From Asterella californica (taxonomy: Eukaryota > Streptophyta > Marchantiopsida > Marchantiales > Aytoniaceae), in assembly GCA_036924285.1 (NCBI GenBank), contig JAYKYS010000002.1, positions 47,073,501-47,137,500 of the forward strand: a stretch of DNA of 64,000 nt, written 5' to 3'. Position 1 is the stretch's first letter; each line of letters begins with the position of its first letter. Shown one piece after another: positions 1 through 12,100 of this stretch. The position numbers and the translations under genes are program-made. Under the pieces are notes generated by a model. It did not search any database. It was not told the DNA's origin and saw nothing but the letters and a program-made list of their open reading frames with translations.

Positions 1-175
1 TCGTCACACAAAAGGAGTTGTAAGAATCCAAAGCAGCTCTCTTGATATCAAAGTATCACGATATCGATATTACCAAACGACTTCAGCGTATTCTACTGTA
101 GTAGAGTTTCATTCAAGTTTACGGATTCTAGATCCTGTTGTACAGTAGCTTGTTGCTCGAGAAAAGAAACGACTA

Positions 176-339
176 CTGTACTCGTTTCTCCGCATCATCT
201 AGAAGGCGCGAGCTCTGATACCAGAAAGTTTGTTGAGTAAATATAAATTGGACCAAAAACCTTCAGCCAAACTTCTCCATTTCTGAACTGAGGACAGATC
301 TAGAGCTCTATACCAGCATTTTTGAGCACTCTGAAACAT
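176..339 (-). pseudogene. Rhamnogalacturonate lyase exon fragment (exon-9 paralogue)
   Basis: This stretch aligns base by base with exon 9 of the intact lyase gene (11907-12062). It shares the acceptor position, the start MF-S, a block resembling NGEAWKKVFGPV and the closing DDAE-like codons. Several substitutions break the frame, including stop codons and loss of the HYAG motif. No neighbouring lyase exons are visible on either side: the window edge lies to the left and a copia remnant begins almost at once to the right. It is therefore a relic of a second lyase gene, probably broken by the retroelement insertion. The family assignment is firm because of the long nucleotide match. How much of this copy survives beyond the window is unknown. 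Confidence 0.75.
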
Positions 340-342
340 CTA

Positions 343-2480
343 TCACACCTATATTGACAGTGTTGGCTGACATCTATTTGCTATTGACAACCACAGTGTC
401 GTCCACGTGGAGAGCGAGGATGACAAAGTGTTGTTTCTGATGCAAATAATAAACATTTCAGTCTGCACCGGACTTAGTAAATTCAAGAAAAATAAGCATT
501 TATCGATAATCAATACCATTCTCTTGAGGACTACTTAAGGCGTAAAGAGTCTTAAGCAATCGGTATACTTGGTTGTCCCTTGTTGTAGTCACTCCTTCTA
601 GGATATATATATATATATTTCCTCATTAAGTGTCTCATTCAAAAACACAGTTTTGACATCCATGATGTACATGTAGATTATATTGCACTGAGATGGCAAG
701 GATGAGTCATATTGACTATATATGGACTACGAGGAAAAATGTTTCTGTGTAGTCAAGCCCGTAGATTTGAGTGAAACCACGAGCCGAATCTTGCCTTGTA
801 ACGAGCAATGGATCCATCAGTATTAAGCTTTAATTTTAAAAGTCCACTTACACGTTATCGGCCGACGTTCTTGTGGTAAGTCGGTGAGTTTTCAAGTGTC
901 GTTTGATTCTTGAGAATCCAACTCCTCGTTTATTGCTCTTCTCCACTGCTCAGAATCAGGAGAAGATACTGCTTCTGCGTAAGAAGCAAGTTCTATTGGC
1001 ATGGGCTTGAGGGTTACCATCAATGTCCGCTTAGGGTCGTAGCCTTCGTCAAAAAGAGAACCGACTGCCGAGCTGAAGGGAGGATGGAGGCGGTGATGAA
1101 AAATCCAATGGAGGAAGGGAGGACTCGCTGTGGGCAAGGCTGGAAACACGTGGTGAACGTGGTGATGTGTGCCGGAGATATGGATGACGTGAGCTCAAGT
1201 GCTCCACAGGAGGAGAATGATTGTGTATATGGCTAGAGGAGTGAGTGTGTCGATGGTGATTGCTCCCACTAGACTGTGAACTACTAGTGAGACGAACTGT
1301 AACTCCTCCTCCAGAGCCATGACTGCTAGAAACTCCTCCTGTAGATCTAAGATCAATAGATGAGGATGGAGTAGGACCTACAAGAGGGGGCGGAGAGATC
1401 GCAGGAGACGGACGGAATGTAAGCTGGGCCAGCAGAAAGGACAAGCACGGTGTGATAGAAGTGAACGTCGGTCTCGAGAGGCTCCTGAGTGAGTGGAGAG
1501 CAGCAGAGCAGGTGGACGAGAGAGAGAGAGTCAAAAAAAACTCATCAAAAATGACATCACGAGAGATGAAGATATGACCGTCAGATTTCCTCTGGAGATG
1601 ATAACCTTTACTCTGGTCACTATAGCCGAGGAAAATACACTCGTGAGAGCGATCATCGAGCTTTGTGCGCTCAATCTCGAGGACTTGGGAAAAAGCACGA
1701 CAGCCAAAGACGTACAGAAAAGAGAGATCTGACCATCGAGGAGTAGCAGAATCGAAGGAGTGCCAGAGTTCATAAGACGTGGTCATAAGAGAGATTACCT
1801 TAGATGGGTATCAGTTTTGGAGGAAGATGGCGCAAGTGATGGCTTCACCCCAAAAGGGCTTGATGAGGTTGGCGGTAAAAGACATAGAGCGGGCGGCATC
1901 AAGCAAGCTGCGGTTCTTGCGTTTAGCTATGTCATTTTGCGAAGACAAGTAGGGGACTGTGAACTGACGTTGAATGCCGTGTTCACGGCAGAAAGCATTG
2001 AAGGCAGCCGAACGGTATTCCCCGTCATGGTCAGATCGTAGGATGATAAAGGATTCAGCAAAAGCAAGAAAGTCTCGAAAAGCAGCAAAAAAATCACTCT
2101 TATAGTAAAAGAGAAGAGTGATAGTGTAACGCGAGTAATCATCAATAAAAGTGATTGAATTACTCATATCCGGAAGAGGTGCAGAAGCAGATGCATCCAT
2201 TGATGTTGATGTGTACGAGTGTCAAGAGACGAGTGGTGTGGTTTGAGATGACGCATGAGAATTTAGTACGCGAGTGCTCGCTATGTACACATGCGATATA
2301 GATATCTCAGAGAGTGGGAAAGAAAAGAGACTAGTAACGTTGTCGTGTCGGATATTACGTAAAAGATGTCCAGGAAAACGTGAGGTTCCTGGCTGTGGAG
2401 ATGTTGTGTGTTGAAACAGAGACAAGACAGAGAAAAACAACCACGAAAATGAATGCTGCGATATATACCAACTCCAAATG
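343..2480 (-). pseudogene. Decayed Ty1/copia pol (integrase and reverse transcriptase)
   Basis: Reading the minus strand from high to low coordinates gives a degenerate integrase zinc-binding end near 2220-2330 (C-x-x-H-S-x-x-R-T). It is followed by the integrase core at 1811-2200 (FIDDYSRY, then RSDHDGEYR with the second catalytic Asp, then a decayed NG-A-RKNR block). The integrase C-terminal part lies at 1560-1786 (FGCRAF, CIFLGYS, SRDVIFDE). A proline/serine linker follows, then the reverse-transcriptase start near 892-1000 (SEQWRRAINEEL). RT blocks continue to about 370, with VKTVFLNETLNEE and the catalytic VDD at 398-406. The frame changes several times and stops are common, so it is dead. 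No RNase H and no LTR were found beside it. It lies against the lyase exon fragment to its left. Confidence 0.9.
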
Positions 2481-3739
2481 TATGTACACTGCCGATTCTT
2501 TCTTCCTAAGAACACAAAACTGAGAAACAGACTAGAGCGATCTGTAACCTGCTTCAAAGCCCTTAAAAACAACCCCTGATTCTCAACCTTGACCCAAAAA
2601 CACCGAAGCGTAGCTCAAAGCAAGAGAAACTTCCCTTTGCTAACAAGCAGAGCCACAGCAGTATCACGCGATCCAAACCCAAGTCCAAACCACATCCATG
2701 TACAAGTTCTTAGCTAAAGCTAGCTACTACAAGCTGTATATAGCCAACCAGAACTCTAACAAACTCAAAAGAGCAAAACTCGTAGCGAAGAAATCGAAAA
2801 AGACCTATCTGTGAACTTCCTCCTTTCACCGAACGGACTTCAAATGTCGATAGGGTCTCCTCTGCTGACTCCATTAACCCAAGAAATCTTCAGATCCGAC
2901 TCCTGATAGCCGAGATATCACCGATTCTCGGTCGTAGATGACCGAACCTTCAAAAACTCCTCCCTGTGGCTTAAAACCGCACACACTGCACAAACAGATC
3001 GTCTAAACTGATATCCGTCTTCCCTGGCAGATAGATCTAGCTATCACGAACCCAACGAGACTCCAAACAAGTCGTTTGGAGTTCTCTTTGCAAAACCACG
3101 CAAGAAATTTAGTCACAGGTTGCAAAAAACTGACGTAAATGAACTCCCTGCGGCTCAAACTCGCTCACCTCACCCAAACCAACAATCCAATCCACACACG
3201 GTCTTCTCCTATGAGTAGATGAAGACTCCCTGATCACGTAGGCACCAAGAACGAAAATCTGATGTAAGCGCTTCCCTGCGAGCCAATTCCACTCAGAACT
3301 CCCAAACTGCCTTATGAAAACTCGCATCGTCTTCAATTTCCTGAAGAACTCATTGTTTTGATCCCGATGGATCCAAGGATAGTAAGTTTGGACTCCGGAA
3401 CGGCCCGAACGGTCCAACTCTCCTTCACAAATAACTGAAATCTCCAAATCTCTCCCATGCGTCTCAATTTCTCTCAGTACACATCTCCTGATCCGTCTCT
3501 TCCCAAACCGTTTGAACCAGTGCGTAGCCTGCACAGATCTGAATCCAACGACACCTTGAGCGCTTGCATTGGACTTCTTAATCTCCCGAACCGTCTGTTG
3601 ACAGATCGCAGACGCAAGCTAACCCTTAAGCTGCCCCCTTGTCACAGTCTCTGTACGTATGAAATTCTCTCAGAATATAATGAAGCAGGCCCCTTGCGTC
3701 TTTATATAACGCCTGAAGCCTCAAATACCCAATCAGCAA
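2481..3739. other. Unassigned interval, no recognised gene
   Basis: There is an open stretch of 141 codons on the minus strand at 3109-3534, but it shows no recognisable domain. A perfect 9-bp stem with a 5-base loop lies at 3060-3082 (ACTCCAAAC / GTTTGGAGT). The pyrimidine-rich prose of this interval resembles untranslated parts of LTR elements, but no LTR ends were found. Confidence 0.5.
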
Positions 3740-4082
3740 GTAAACTAAGGCCTAGCTTGATTTTTTCTTCTTTCGAATCGCATAACTTCTTCACTAGATG
3801 TCCAAACGAAGTAAACAAGATGCCCATGGAAAGCTGACAACGAGCTCTATCCGTCTATGCGATAAAAGTGAAGATCCGAAGTTGTGCCAAAAGCCTGTAA
3901 GCTGGGTCTTAGCTTATTTTCTTCATTTTTCGAGTCGTGTAACTTCTCCACTAGGCGTCCAAACGAAGTAGACAAAGTGCCTATAGAATGCTGACAAGGA
4001 GCTCTATCCACTGATGCAATGAAAGTGGAGATCTAAAATTGTACCAAAAATTCGTAAGCTAGGGCCTAACTTGTCTTTCTCA
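3740..4082. repeat. 157-bp tandem repeat, two copies plus partial third
   Basis: Units begin at 3740, 3897 and 4054, each with GTAA(A/G)CT, so the period is exactly 157 bp. Shared landmarks in the two full units are TCCAAACGAAGTA, GCTGACAA, GAGCTCTATCC and a GTACCA/GTGCCA-AAA segment near the end. The third unit breaks off after about 29 bp. The units differ by scattered substitutions, so the duplication is not very recent. Confidence 0.85.
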
Positions 4083-7000
4083 TGAGTGTCTTTGGAGCGA
4101 CAAGTATCGAAGTCTGAATTTCATATAGAAGCCGGTCCACGACACGACAACGTACTTGCGATGACTCAGCTCGTGGACCCGATGGTAGTTGATGTGGCCG
4201 AGCCACTGGTGTCACAAGATGGAGAGGTCACCCATTGTAGTAACAAGAGCGAAGGATCGAGGTTAAATCGGAGGAGGGGTTCGACTACCTGATGCAAAAC
4301 CTTGGAGGCCGTCCAAGAAATGTGGAGGAGACCAAGATTGGAGAGAGTCCACATTCGGAGAGACATGCTCGGGTAGCTGTAGAGACAGACCGGGCAGGCC
4401 AAAAATTTGTGAGGGCAGGTTGAGAAGAGCCAAAGACATGTCAGTGTTGTAGGCCAGGCCAAGAAGACCAAGGCGCGGGCCGGGGAAGATCGAGGATTGA
4501 CCAAGAAATAAGAGTGAATTCAAAATGAAATCCTTTACAACCAAGAAACAGATTTTGAAATTTCTCCAATTTAAATGATTTTTATATGGAAGAAAATCAG
4601 TGGGTTTCTTTATTTCTTAATGTACTTCTGGAAGTCGAGTCTCGTGTTGAGAGGGCTTGAAATTTTGCTAAGTGCTGGTGTGTTGCAGAAGGTGCTACGT
4701 GACGACACGTGAGAGTCTTCACACGTGTATAGTCACTAGAAGAGGGAACTTCCTCGTGAACGTTGGGGGGTTTTCACACGTGGGACCCTAAACCGTACAG
4801 AAGTAGAAACAGATTTTGTAACTCTTATAAAAGAATTGATAGAACATCCGCAATTAAACCTTTAAAAGTTTATAGTTCTTGGAATGGGAGTAATCGTTCT
4901 CTCGTCATAAATCTCCTGTTTTGACGAACGCTTGAACCTTTTCAATACGATATTTAATTCTTGCATTCTCTGAAATTCTCCCACACTTGCTGAAGGTTTA
5001 CGACTTAAAATCTTAATCCCATTGTTATTTTGCGGAGTGAGGTTTAACATCGTTGAACTTCTTGGTTTCTCTTTTTCTTTCTCATTCTATTTCCATACTT
5101 CTCTTTTCATTTAGGTTTTTTTCTCTTTTCATTTAGGTTTTTTACACATTTTTGGCGTGTTAAGACATCTAGAGAATTTCTCAGTTAATTCTAAAGCGAG
5201 TGAAAGGCACCGCTAGCGGTACGATAAGAATCAACGATCAATGCAAAATCCTTTGTCATGAGAGCTTTATGTGCGGCTGCTGTAAACGATAGTTATCCCA
5301 GTTCACTGGGATAGTGCGGCTGTTTAGTCGTTTGGGTGTGACATAAAATTACACTCGCATCCAAAAGCGGCTAAGAAAACTGCAACGGCGTCTCCCTCAG
5401 AATCAAACCGATTAAAAATTCGATTTCGATTAAACATCGATTTAGAAATATTGTAAATAAGTTTTTCTGGTTTTCTGGAACAAAACAATGTCTTCTCTTT
5501 TAGAGGAGAAACTTTAGAGAAAAAATATAAATATTCTTTTCTTTGTTTTTCTTTTAGGCAGTTGGGTTTCAGAGGAAATAATGTCTTCATAGGTGTTTTG
5601 GCTGTTCGAAGCATCAACTGGTTTACAAGAAAAGAACATTCAACTAGAACCCTTGAAACAGCCACAGCAGAAACTGATCACCTATTGGTCACTGGAGATA
5701 TTCCACTTGCAGACGACAGTTCCCATCACACCTCATGTGCCCGAAGTCTGACAGTTCTCATCACACCTCGGGCACATGAGGTGCGATGGCTAACCCGAAG
5801 TCCAAGATAATGCAAGTCTCTCAATATACCCTGTCCTCCGTCATAAACGAAATGCCATATGCATGTGGATGAGCACTTGATGATCCCTCGTTTGAACGAC
5901 CCAATTGAATGCTCTAAGACTACTTATTTATCTAGACTAACATTGGTTGAAGATTTTGCTCTCAAGCACATCCATGGTCTTGAAACCCTTTGCACATTCA
6001 GAGAATTATATTGAGACTAAATGACATGATATCATGGAGCATGTAATGTATTTATCACATGTGACAAGACGGATATTGATCGGTTTTTTCAAAATAGGTT
6101 TTGGATTCGCAACGACAATCTCTATCTTACACCGTACTCCGGTCATAAAATAATCAGTTTTTATAACTACTAGATGTACTTGAAGGTTTCATGGTCAGAG
6201 AACTGATATTAAAGAATATCATCTGAAACTTTTTCTGATTAAATCTAAGTAGATCTTCACACTCAAATCTAAAATTTAATAGAGTATATATGTCATTAAT
6301 TTTAATGATTGCTCTACTTTTATACAAAGGCAGGAATCATTTTTGCTTAATTACTTTGGTTTTGTAGTAATTACTTTTTACAGCAACGGAAGTAATGCAA
6401 TTGAGAACTTTCTGAAGATTTTACAATTCAGTTTGTACGATATAATAGTAGTTAAGTCTAGAACAATGATAACTAATAATAATCTAGCAACTTTAACAAT
6501 GAAAGTAACATAGAATATATTTCGCACAACACATGTATAGAACTTCAATTGCACAAAAATATCCAGAATACAACTACACTATGATTCGGATACAGTAGTT
6601 ACTAAAAACAAACTTGATTGGGTCGAAGATTACTGGATCAATTTCTATTGGTTTTATTCTTTATAACAGACAGTACTAACTAAACTTATACATTTTTCAC
6701 CCAAATAATATACTTCTATAACGAACCAGATAAATTTATAACCCTCCCGGACCGGGAGTTTAACAAATTAATAGATGTTCATGTCAGCATATCGTGTTTC
6801 AATAATTAATAAATCTACAAAATGCAAATCCTAATTATATATATTTCCCGTTGTAAGACATATTCAGAACATTTTACTCTGTGCTCTGCTTTTCTCCGAA
6901 GCTATGTTTCTTACACGCGTTATAGTTACCATTGTGAGTACACGGTCGCCCATGAGGAACAGCCACCTGTGGAAACCCACCTACAAGCCAACCCAACCCA

Positions 7001-7171
7001 ACAGCCAACAGCGTTGAACCTCCGTATTCACTCTTCCATTGATGGACTTCGGTAATATAAGGTAGTAGAACACCCGGATGTTGCCATCGGACTAACGAGT
7101 CCTACCTGGCACGTGTTAATACCTTTCACGATACCATATATCAACAGTCCGGACAACGGGGCCGTATGGAC
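4083..7171. other. Intergenic interval with short repeats
   Basis: No gene is recognised. It holds two adjacent 22-bp units (5101-5144, CTCTTTTCATTTAGG core) and a hairpin TATCCCAG/CTGGGATA at 5294-5313. A compact block at 5718-5782 combines a direct repeat with a 15-bp inverted repeat. Short open frames at 4086-4544 and 5562-5810 have no family match that I can see. The interval 6100-6900 is very AT-rich. Confidence 0.5.
5730..5782. repeat. 15-bp perfect inverted repeat
   Basis: ACCTCATGTGCCCGA at 5730-5744 is the exact reverse complement of 5768-5782, with a 23-base spacer. It overlaps a direct repeat (CAGTTC-CATCACACCTC at 5718-5735 and 5752-5769). Confidence 0.9.
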
Positions 7172-7366
7172 AACTGAAGTGCATAAAGGCCAACAAGCAA
7201 TAGCTTGTTGGCTACCCCATCCGCCTGTAGCCCCAGCGGCGTGGGGTCGAGTCCGCCTGGCGGGGGGACTCACGCTGTGCAAGGGCAGCAGCATACGGCT
7301 GCAGAAAGCCCCACAGCGAAAAGAGGCCTAAAAACAAATCCAAACAAAAAAAAACTGAAGTGCATA
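7172..7366 (+). mobile_element. tRNA-derived SINE with target-site duplications
   Basis: A 167-bp insert (7186-7352) is flanked by identical 14-bp direct repeats, AACTGAAGTGCATA at 7172-7185 and 7353-7366. These are the target-site duplications expected of LINE-driven retroposition. Inside are an RNA polymerase III A-box-like TAGCTTGTTGG (7201-7211) and a B-box-like GGGTCGAGTCC (7244-7254), spaced as in tRNA. The insert ends in an A-rich tail (7332-7352). The first 23 bases also fold: GCCAACAAGC at 7189-7198 pairs with GCTTGTTGGC at 7203-7212 and so includes the A box. It encodes no protein. The intact duplications suggest a fairly recent insertion. The parent tRNA is not evident. Confidence 0.9.
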
Positions 7367-7959
7367 GTACTGACTCCAACCGCCGTCACGGACACACGAG
7401 CATGCCCTTTTCGCTGGACGAACCACTGTTTAAAGATCGCTCATGGAAGCCGTCGACTTTGACCTCACTCTGAATTGAGGCTGAAAGCTTAAGACAGGTG
7501 CAGAGCCAGTAACTTCATACGACGATTCCTTGCTCGGACATTTCTGACCCGCAGGGACAACCGTTCCTTCGTCCTAGTTCCGATACAGATTCTCGGACGC
7601 TGACAAAATCGGTCAAAACCAGAGAGCAGTCCCTCGTAGGACTCATTGGATGACATATAGAAGGTCAATGTCCCAAGATTAATCACGCGTGAAATCTCAC
7701 AAAGATATATGGTGGGGTGGGTGGCATAACCTACTTAAGGACTGGCCCTTGACACAGATCAAACATCGACATCTCGTGAAACCTGGAGTCTCCATTAGCA
7801 TAAGATAGAAAAAGCTTTTGCTTTGTCTTGGACAACAAACATTCTAGAGAATTCTAGAGCTAAAACGTTTCACCAGGCTCGCAATCAATTGTTTTAGAAG
7901 GAGATCTGTAGGTGTCGGGCCACTCAGCTAATTGAAGAACTCTTTCTCAAGTTTAAAGC

Positions 7960-8184
7960 ATGGCTGATTATAACGATTTTTTCGACAACGACGACTCCCC
8001 TCCTTGGCTCACTGCTTCTCGAGAAGACGAGAATCAGGACACAGGACTGTCGACATTCGTGACAGTATCGGGTAAAGTGAGAGAAAGCAGATTTGGTGCT
8101 CACTCCGCTCATGAAAGAACTCATGGCCATGTTGAGGCTAGATTCGAGCTCGTGGCACCGCTCAGCGTAACATATCGTGGCTGA
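7960..8184 (+). CDS. Small acidic 'DDD-PPWLTAS' protein, copy 1
   Basis: The product is 74 codons with start ATG at 7960. I do not recognise the family. The N-terminus reads MADYN, an acidic run, then SPPWLTAS and further acidic residues. The C-terminal half is basic and ends in -RG before the stop. Three more copies lie at 21.8, 26.4 and 40.7 kb and share the start, the PPWLTAS core and, in two cases, the -SRG stop. That conserved end argues for a real short protein rather than a chance frame. Copy 1 is the most divergent in its second half: the VHGF/LLVTNMS segment of the others is altered, possibly by a compensated frameshift. A similar upstream block (GCCGTCGACTTTGACCT at 7449) precedes it. 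No signal peptide or membrane segment is seen. Confidence 0.5.
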   Translation: MADYNDFFDNDDSPPWLTASREDENQDTGLSTFVTVSGKVRESRFGAHSAHERTHGHVEARFELVAPLSVTYRG

Positions 8185-9151
8185 ACAATGACGTTTCCCC
8201 ACGGTGGTACATGTTGCACCTCCCGCACATTATCGGTCGACAATTGTCCATGAGAGATTGAAGCGCCCACCAGCGGATGACTCGAGGAGTTCTCTACAAG
8301 TCAGTGCCACATGCATGACGGCGCTTCCAGTTGATGGAAAATGAGGTAGTAAACAGTGAGATCAGAAGCACGACTGGAATTTCGATCTGGCGGACCGATG
8401 CGAAAGAGGCCCCCAATTGCAAGCTTGCAACTCAAACGACAATATCAGGAAGCCTGAAGCTACATCGGAACCTTTGCAAGTCATGCATCCTGATCCTCTT
8501 CGCGAGCATTTCTTCTGCCATCAAGAAGAAGATCACGACTAATGGGCAGCAAACGAACTCCAGCCACACAAGCCGGAAGACGCAGTACGGGGCAGAATGG
8601 ACGTTCGGCGCGTGAATAGCTGTGTAAATACTAACTACAACATGCTACCGACGGCAGATCTAGATCGAAGAAGCTCCTATCGGTGAAATGTTTCGAACAA
8701 AATGTTCTTGCGAACCATTTCACCGCTGAAACAGCTGACAGACTAGTGGAATTTTCAGCTGTATCACCTGCAGGACCGTGCAGTATCTGAAGCCATGCAA
8801 GATTACGTAAACTGAGCTTTTTATTTCATGGTGGTCACCTAACCAGCAGACGAAATAAACATCTTAGGAAGCTTTATTTCCTTTGTTCTTATTTGTTTCG
8901 CATAATGGCATGGATATTTACAAAGCTTCTTTTTTCTTCTGGTATCAGCTATGTCCCGACGCGTCCTGAGCTATATCTAAGGAAGGTTTGTTATGTGAGT
9001 TGATATGGGAACTCTACACACTATAACAATAATGGCCCTGCAGGATCAAGAGAGGGAATCGTGAACTTCGTTCATCTTCTTGGATCTACGCGCATGTTCA
9101 AGTCAAGGCCTAGTAAGAGTTCAGTCCCGGGCGACCGATGTTTTTGTTCTT
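8185..9151. other. Intergenic, 3' of small-protein copy and lyase gene
   Basis: The first ~130 bp share short blocks (GACTCGAGGAG) with the downstream parts of the other small-protein copies. An open stretch of 94 codons at 8331-8615 is not conserved in those copies. The rest is the convergent 3' side of the lyase gene. No polyadenylation signal was assigned. Confidence 0.4.
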
Positions 9152-12100
9152 CTAACTTGGTGGCGCTTCGAGGCGCAGATAATCGTACATGAGTCCTGTG
9201 AAGGAATTTGTGTTCTTCCTTTGAGTGAGGTAGATGACGTTGTCCCCCGCTTTCAGGTTTGCTGCTGGAATGTCGGCTTCGAATAGTGCGTAAATCCCAT
9301 GTGAACCGTGCCGTGCGATGGCATTGTCCCTGCCAAATTGCTGTGTGTCGAATACGGCTGTCGAGCTCGGATCATTCACCTTCACCTGCAACAACATTAT
9401 TATATTTTTTTCAGAGCATGGCTGCTTTGCAGGAAGAATACGCGTCTCCTAGCTTCTACCGGAAATGTAACCCCTTTCCGCTCAGCTAGAAACACAGTAC
9501 TGGAGTCTATGAATTCGAAGTTTCTTCAGTGGAAAGTTGTGCCACAACTTTCTTTTGAAGAAACTTGAAAGTGCCACACCAACCAACCTGGATAGCTGCT
9601 TGATTGGACGCGGCAAAAGCCATGCGGAACTTGTAGCTACCAAGACTCGCGTCAAAGTTTGGAAGACGAAATTTGATCTGCCAAGTTGTTGCCTTGAACG
9701 TCCCATCAGCATTCCTCCTGCACAGTTTCAAGAACGTTAGTTATCGTAGATATATATATGTCTCCGAAGCAGAAGGATGCTGAAAGTATTTGCTGGTATA
9801 TTCGTCTCAGCTACAGAAGGAGCAAAACTTTCTCCTGTGAAAATCTCGCAATCATGAGAATCATGAATGATTAAGATTCAAGTCGTCCCATTCATGTCAA
9901 ACTGAGAAGTTCTACTCTGGCAGTGAAGCAAGTCGCGGATCAGCTGAATGAATCGAACGCAATTGTAGTATTTATATGTGGTACCTGTTGACCTGCGCAA
10001 AGAACCAATCTTTGCTCCAGTCACTCGTCCCAACAGTATAGACAAGATCGTCCGTCGGATAAATCTCTGCGTACCTTGACCAGAGTCCATACTGGCGATA
10101 TCTGCTCCAAACTCAAACAGGTCAACTTTGAATTTTGGAGATACGAACCAAGGCCTCGACAAATAAATCAAGACTCCGTTTGTCCAAACTAAAGGGCTAT
10201 TGGTACTTTCAGTCACACAAAAGCTACCATCAAATATTAAGTGAATCAGCTTACAACTACCCCTTCTGAATCAGATGTAGAAAGGTTTCAACGTACGTAC
10301 ACATTAGAGAGGAAGGGCCGAGAAAATGCTTTCGCTTACCTCTCGTTGTTCACAAAGAGCTTGTTCACATATTTGGGATCCGGATCCGGAATGTAACCGG
10401 TAGCATTTCGATCTGGAACACCTATCTCCCAAACAGTCGGTCCATATCTTGGAGCCTGGAAAGTTAGAGAACCTAGCTGTATGTCATCACCTGCATGCAT
10501 ATATAAGAATGGGAACTATCAGCTATAGGGTTCAATCTACAAGATGGAAAGCTACAATAAGTAGAATGAATGCGATACAGGAAGTCAACAGGCCACGATC
10601 ATTGCAGAACCCATCGATGCGGCCACAACACGAACTAAATATATAAAAGATGGGTGCTCCGAATGCCATGATTGAAAGACAGCTACTAGAGATTCATCTG
10701 AAGAATTTATGGTCAAGAAGAGATGAATAATATAAACATGTAAGTACTGCCACCGCTCGAGATAGGTTCGTCACTGGCTTTTCTGACTCAGAGGATAATA
10801 TTCTATAAACATGTCAATGGAAAACTAGCTTAATAAGAAAACCTGAACTTCCAGAGGAAGTCTGAATGTGCACGTCGATCTTTCAACTTCAGGTAGTCAG
10901 ACTGGTGTTGTGTTCGTAGGGTATACTTTACTTCAAGGGAGAAAAAGGGAGGGATGGAAGATTTATATGTAGACAAAAACAATTTTGGAATTCCGGAGTA
11001 TCTCCGAGAAATACGAAACAGAACCTGCGTTTACACGAATGGGATCGCCTTCTCGGTAATAATCGCCAACAACACCAGGAACCCAACCATAGAGATCGTA
11101 AGTCCCAGAACGAACATTCGGTATGGTAAAGTTTCCCTTCTTATCTGCTTGAGTCCAGAACTGGTAGCCCTGTTTGTTCAACCATAGGAGGCAGATCAGT
11201 ACTGTGGTGCTAATACTTCTGCCTTTCTCATCAGAAGAACCATATGCATTTATCCAAAAGTTCTCCACTATGGCTGGAATACCAGACCTCTTCTGATGTC
11301 AGATAGCACTCACCTTACTTTCCTTTTGCCAAGAACCTTGATCTCCAGGCAAGGCTAGCCCTACAAATGCTTCTGTGCCAGAACGTAACTTGTCTGTTGC
11401 ATACCTGCAAGACATTTCATGGTTCAGTGTGAGAGGAAGCTAGAATGATTCATGATTATGCCTTGCCATCTTCCCGCGTGGGAAACTTTGAAAGCAAGTT
11501 GATCACGTCAGAACACCCGTTGCATTGGAACTTCAAAGGTCATGTTTAACCTGATTTGAAGCATCCAGATGCGGGTCCTCTTAATAAATCCGTTAGAACA
11601 TCATCGTCCATAAGAGCTGGGTCAGAAAAGTGTTATTACATACTTGTCCTGAACAAGAAGCCGGCCTGAGACTTTTCCTCGCTGTTGTGCCTTTTGATAG
11701 TCCGAAGACGAGGGCCAGGAATATGGCCATGCTTTTACTTCTTGAAGCATCTGGACAGGGTCACAGAGAATATTCAGTTAGGGCTAGGGTAATAATTTCG
11801 TATTGGTCAGTTTACTGCAGAGAAAGGATGACGCTTTACAAGTTGCTTCACTAGTAGCTAGCTAAAGTCGGAATAAGTAAACTTTCCAGATTAGAAGAAC
11901 TCTTACACGGCTTTCTGCATCATCCCAAAGAGCACGAACGTCGGTTGATCCAGGTTTTGAGTTGAGATATACAAAAACTGGTCCAAACACCTTCTTCCAA
12001 GCTTCTCCATTCCTGAATTGGGGGCACAACTCTATTCCAGCATAGTGTGCACTGTGGAACATCTGTAACAGGTAGGCCAAAGGAGGTACTTGCTTAGCTG

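Noticed and set aside
212..223. Minus-strand TGGTATCAGAGC, identical to a copia primer-binding site
   Set aside because: It lies within sequence that aligns to lyase exon 9, and no LTR end (…CA) precedes it. Treated as coincidence.
3109..3534. 141-codon minus-strand open frame as a gene
   Set aside because: No recognised domain, no splice or promoter context, and composition resembling untranslated repeat sequence.
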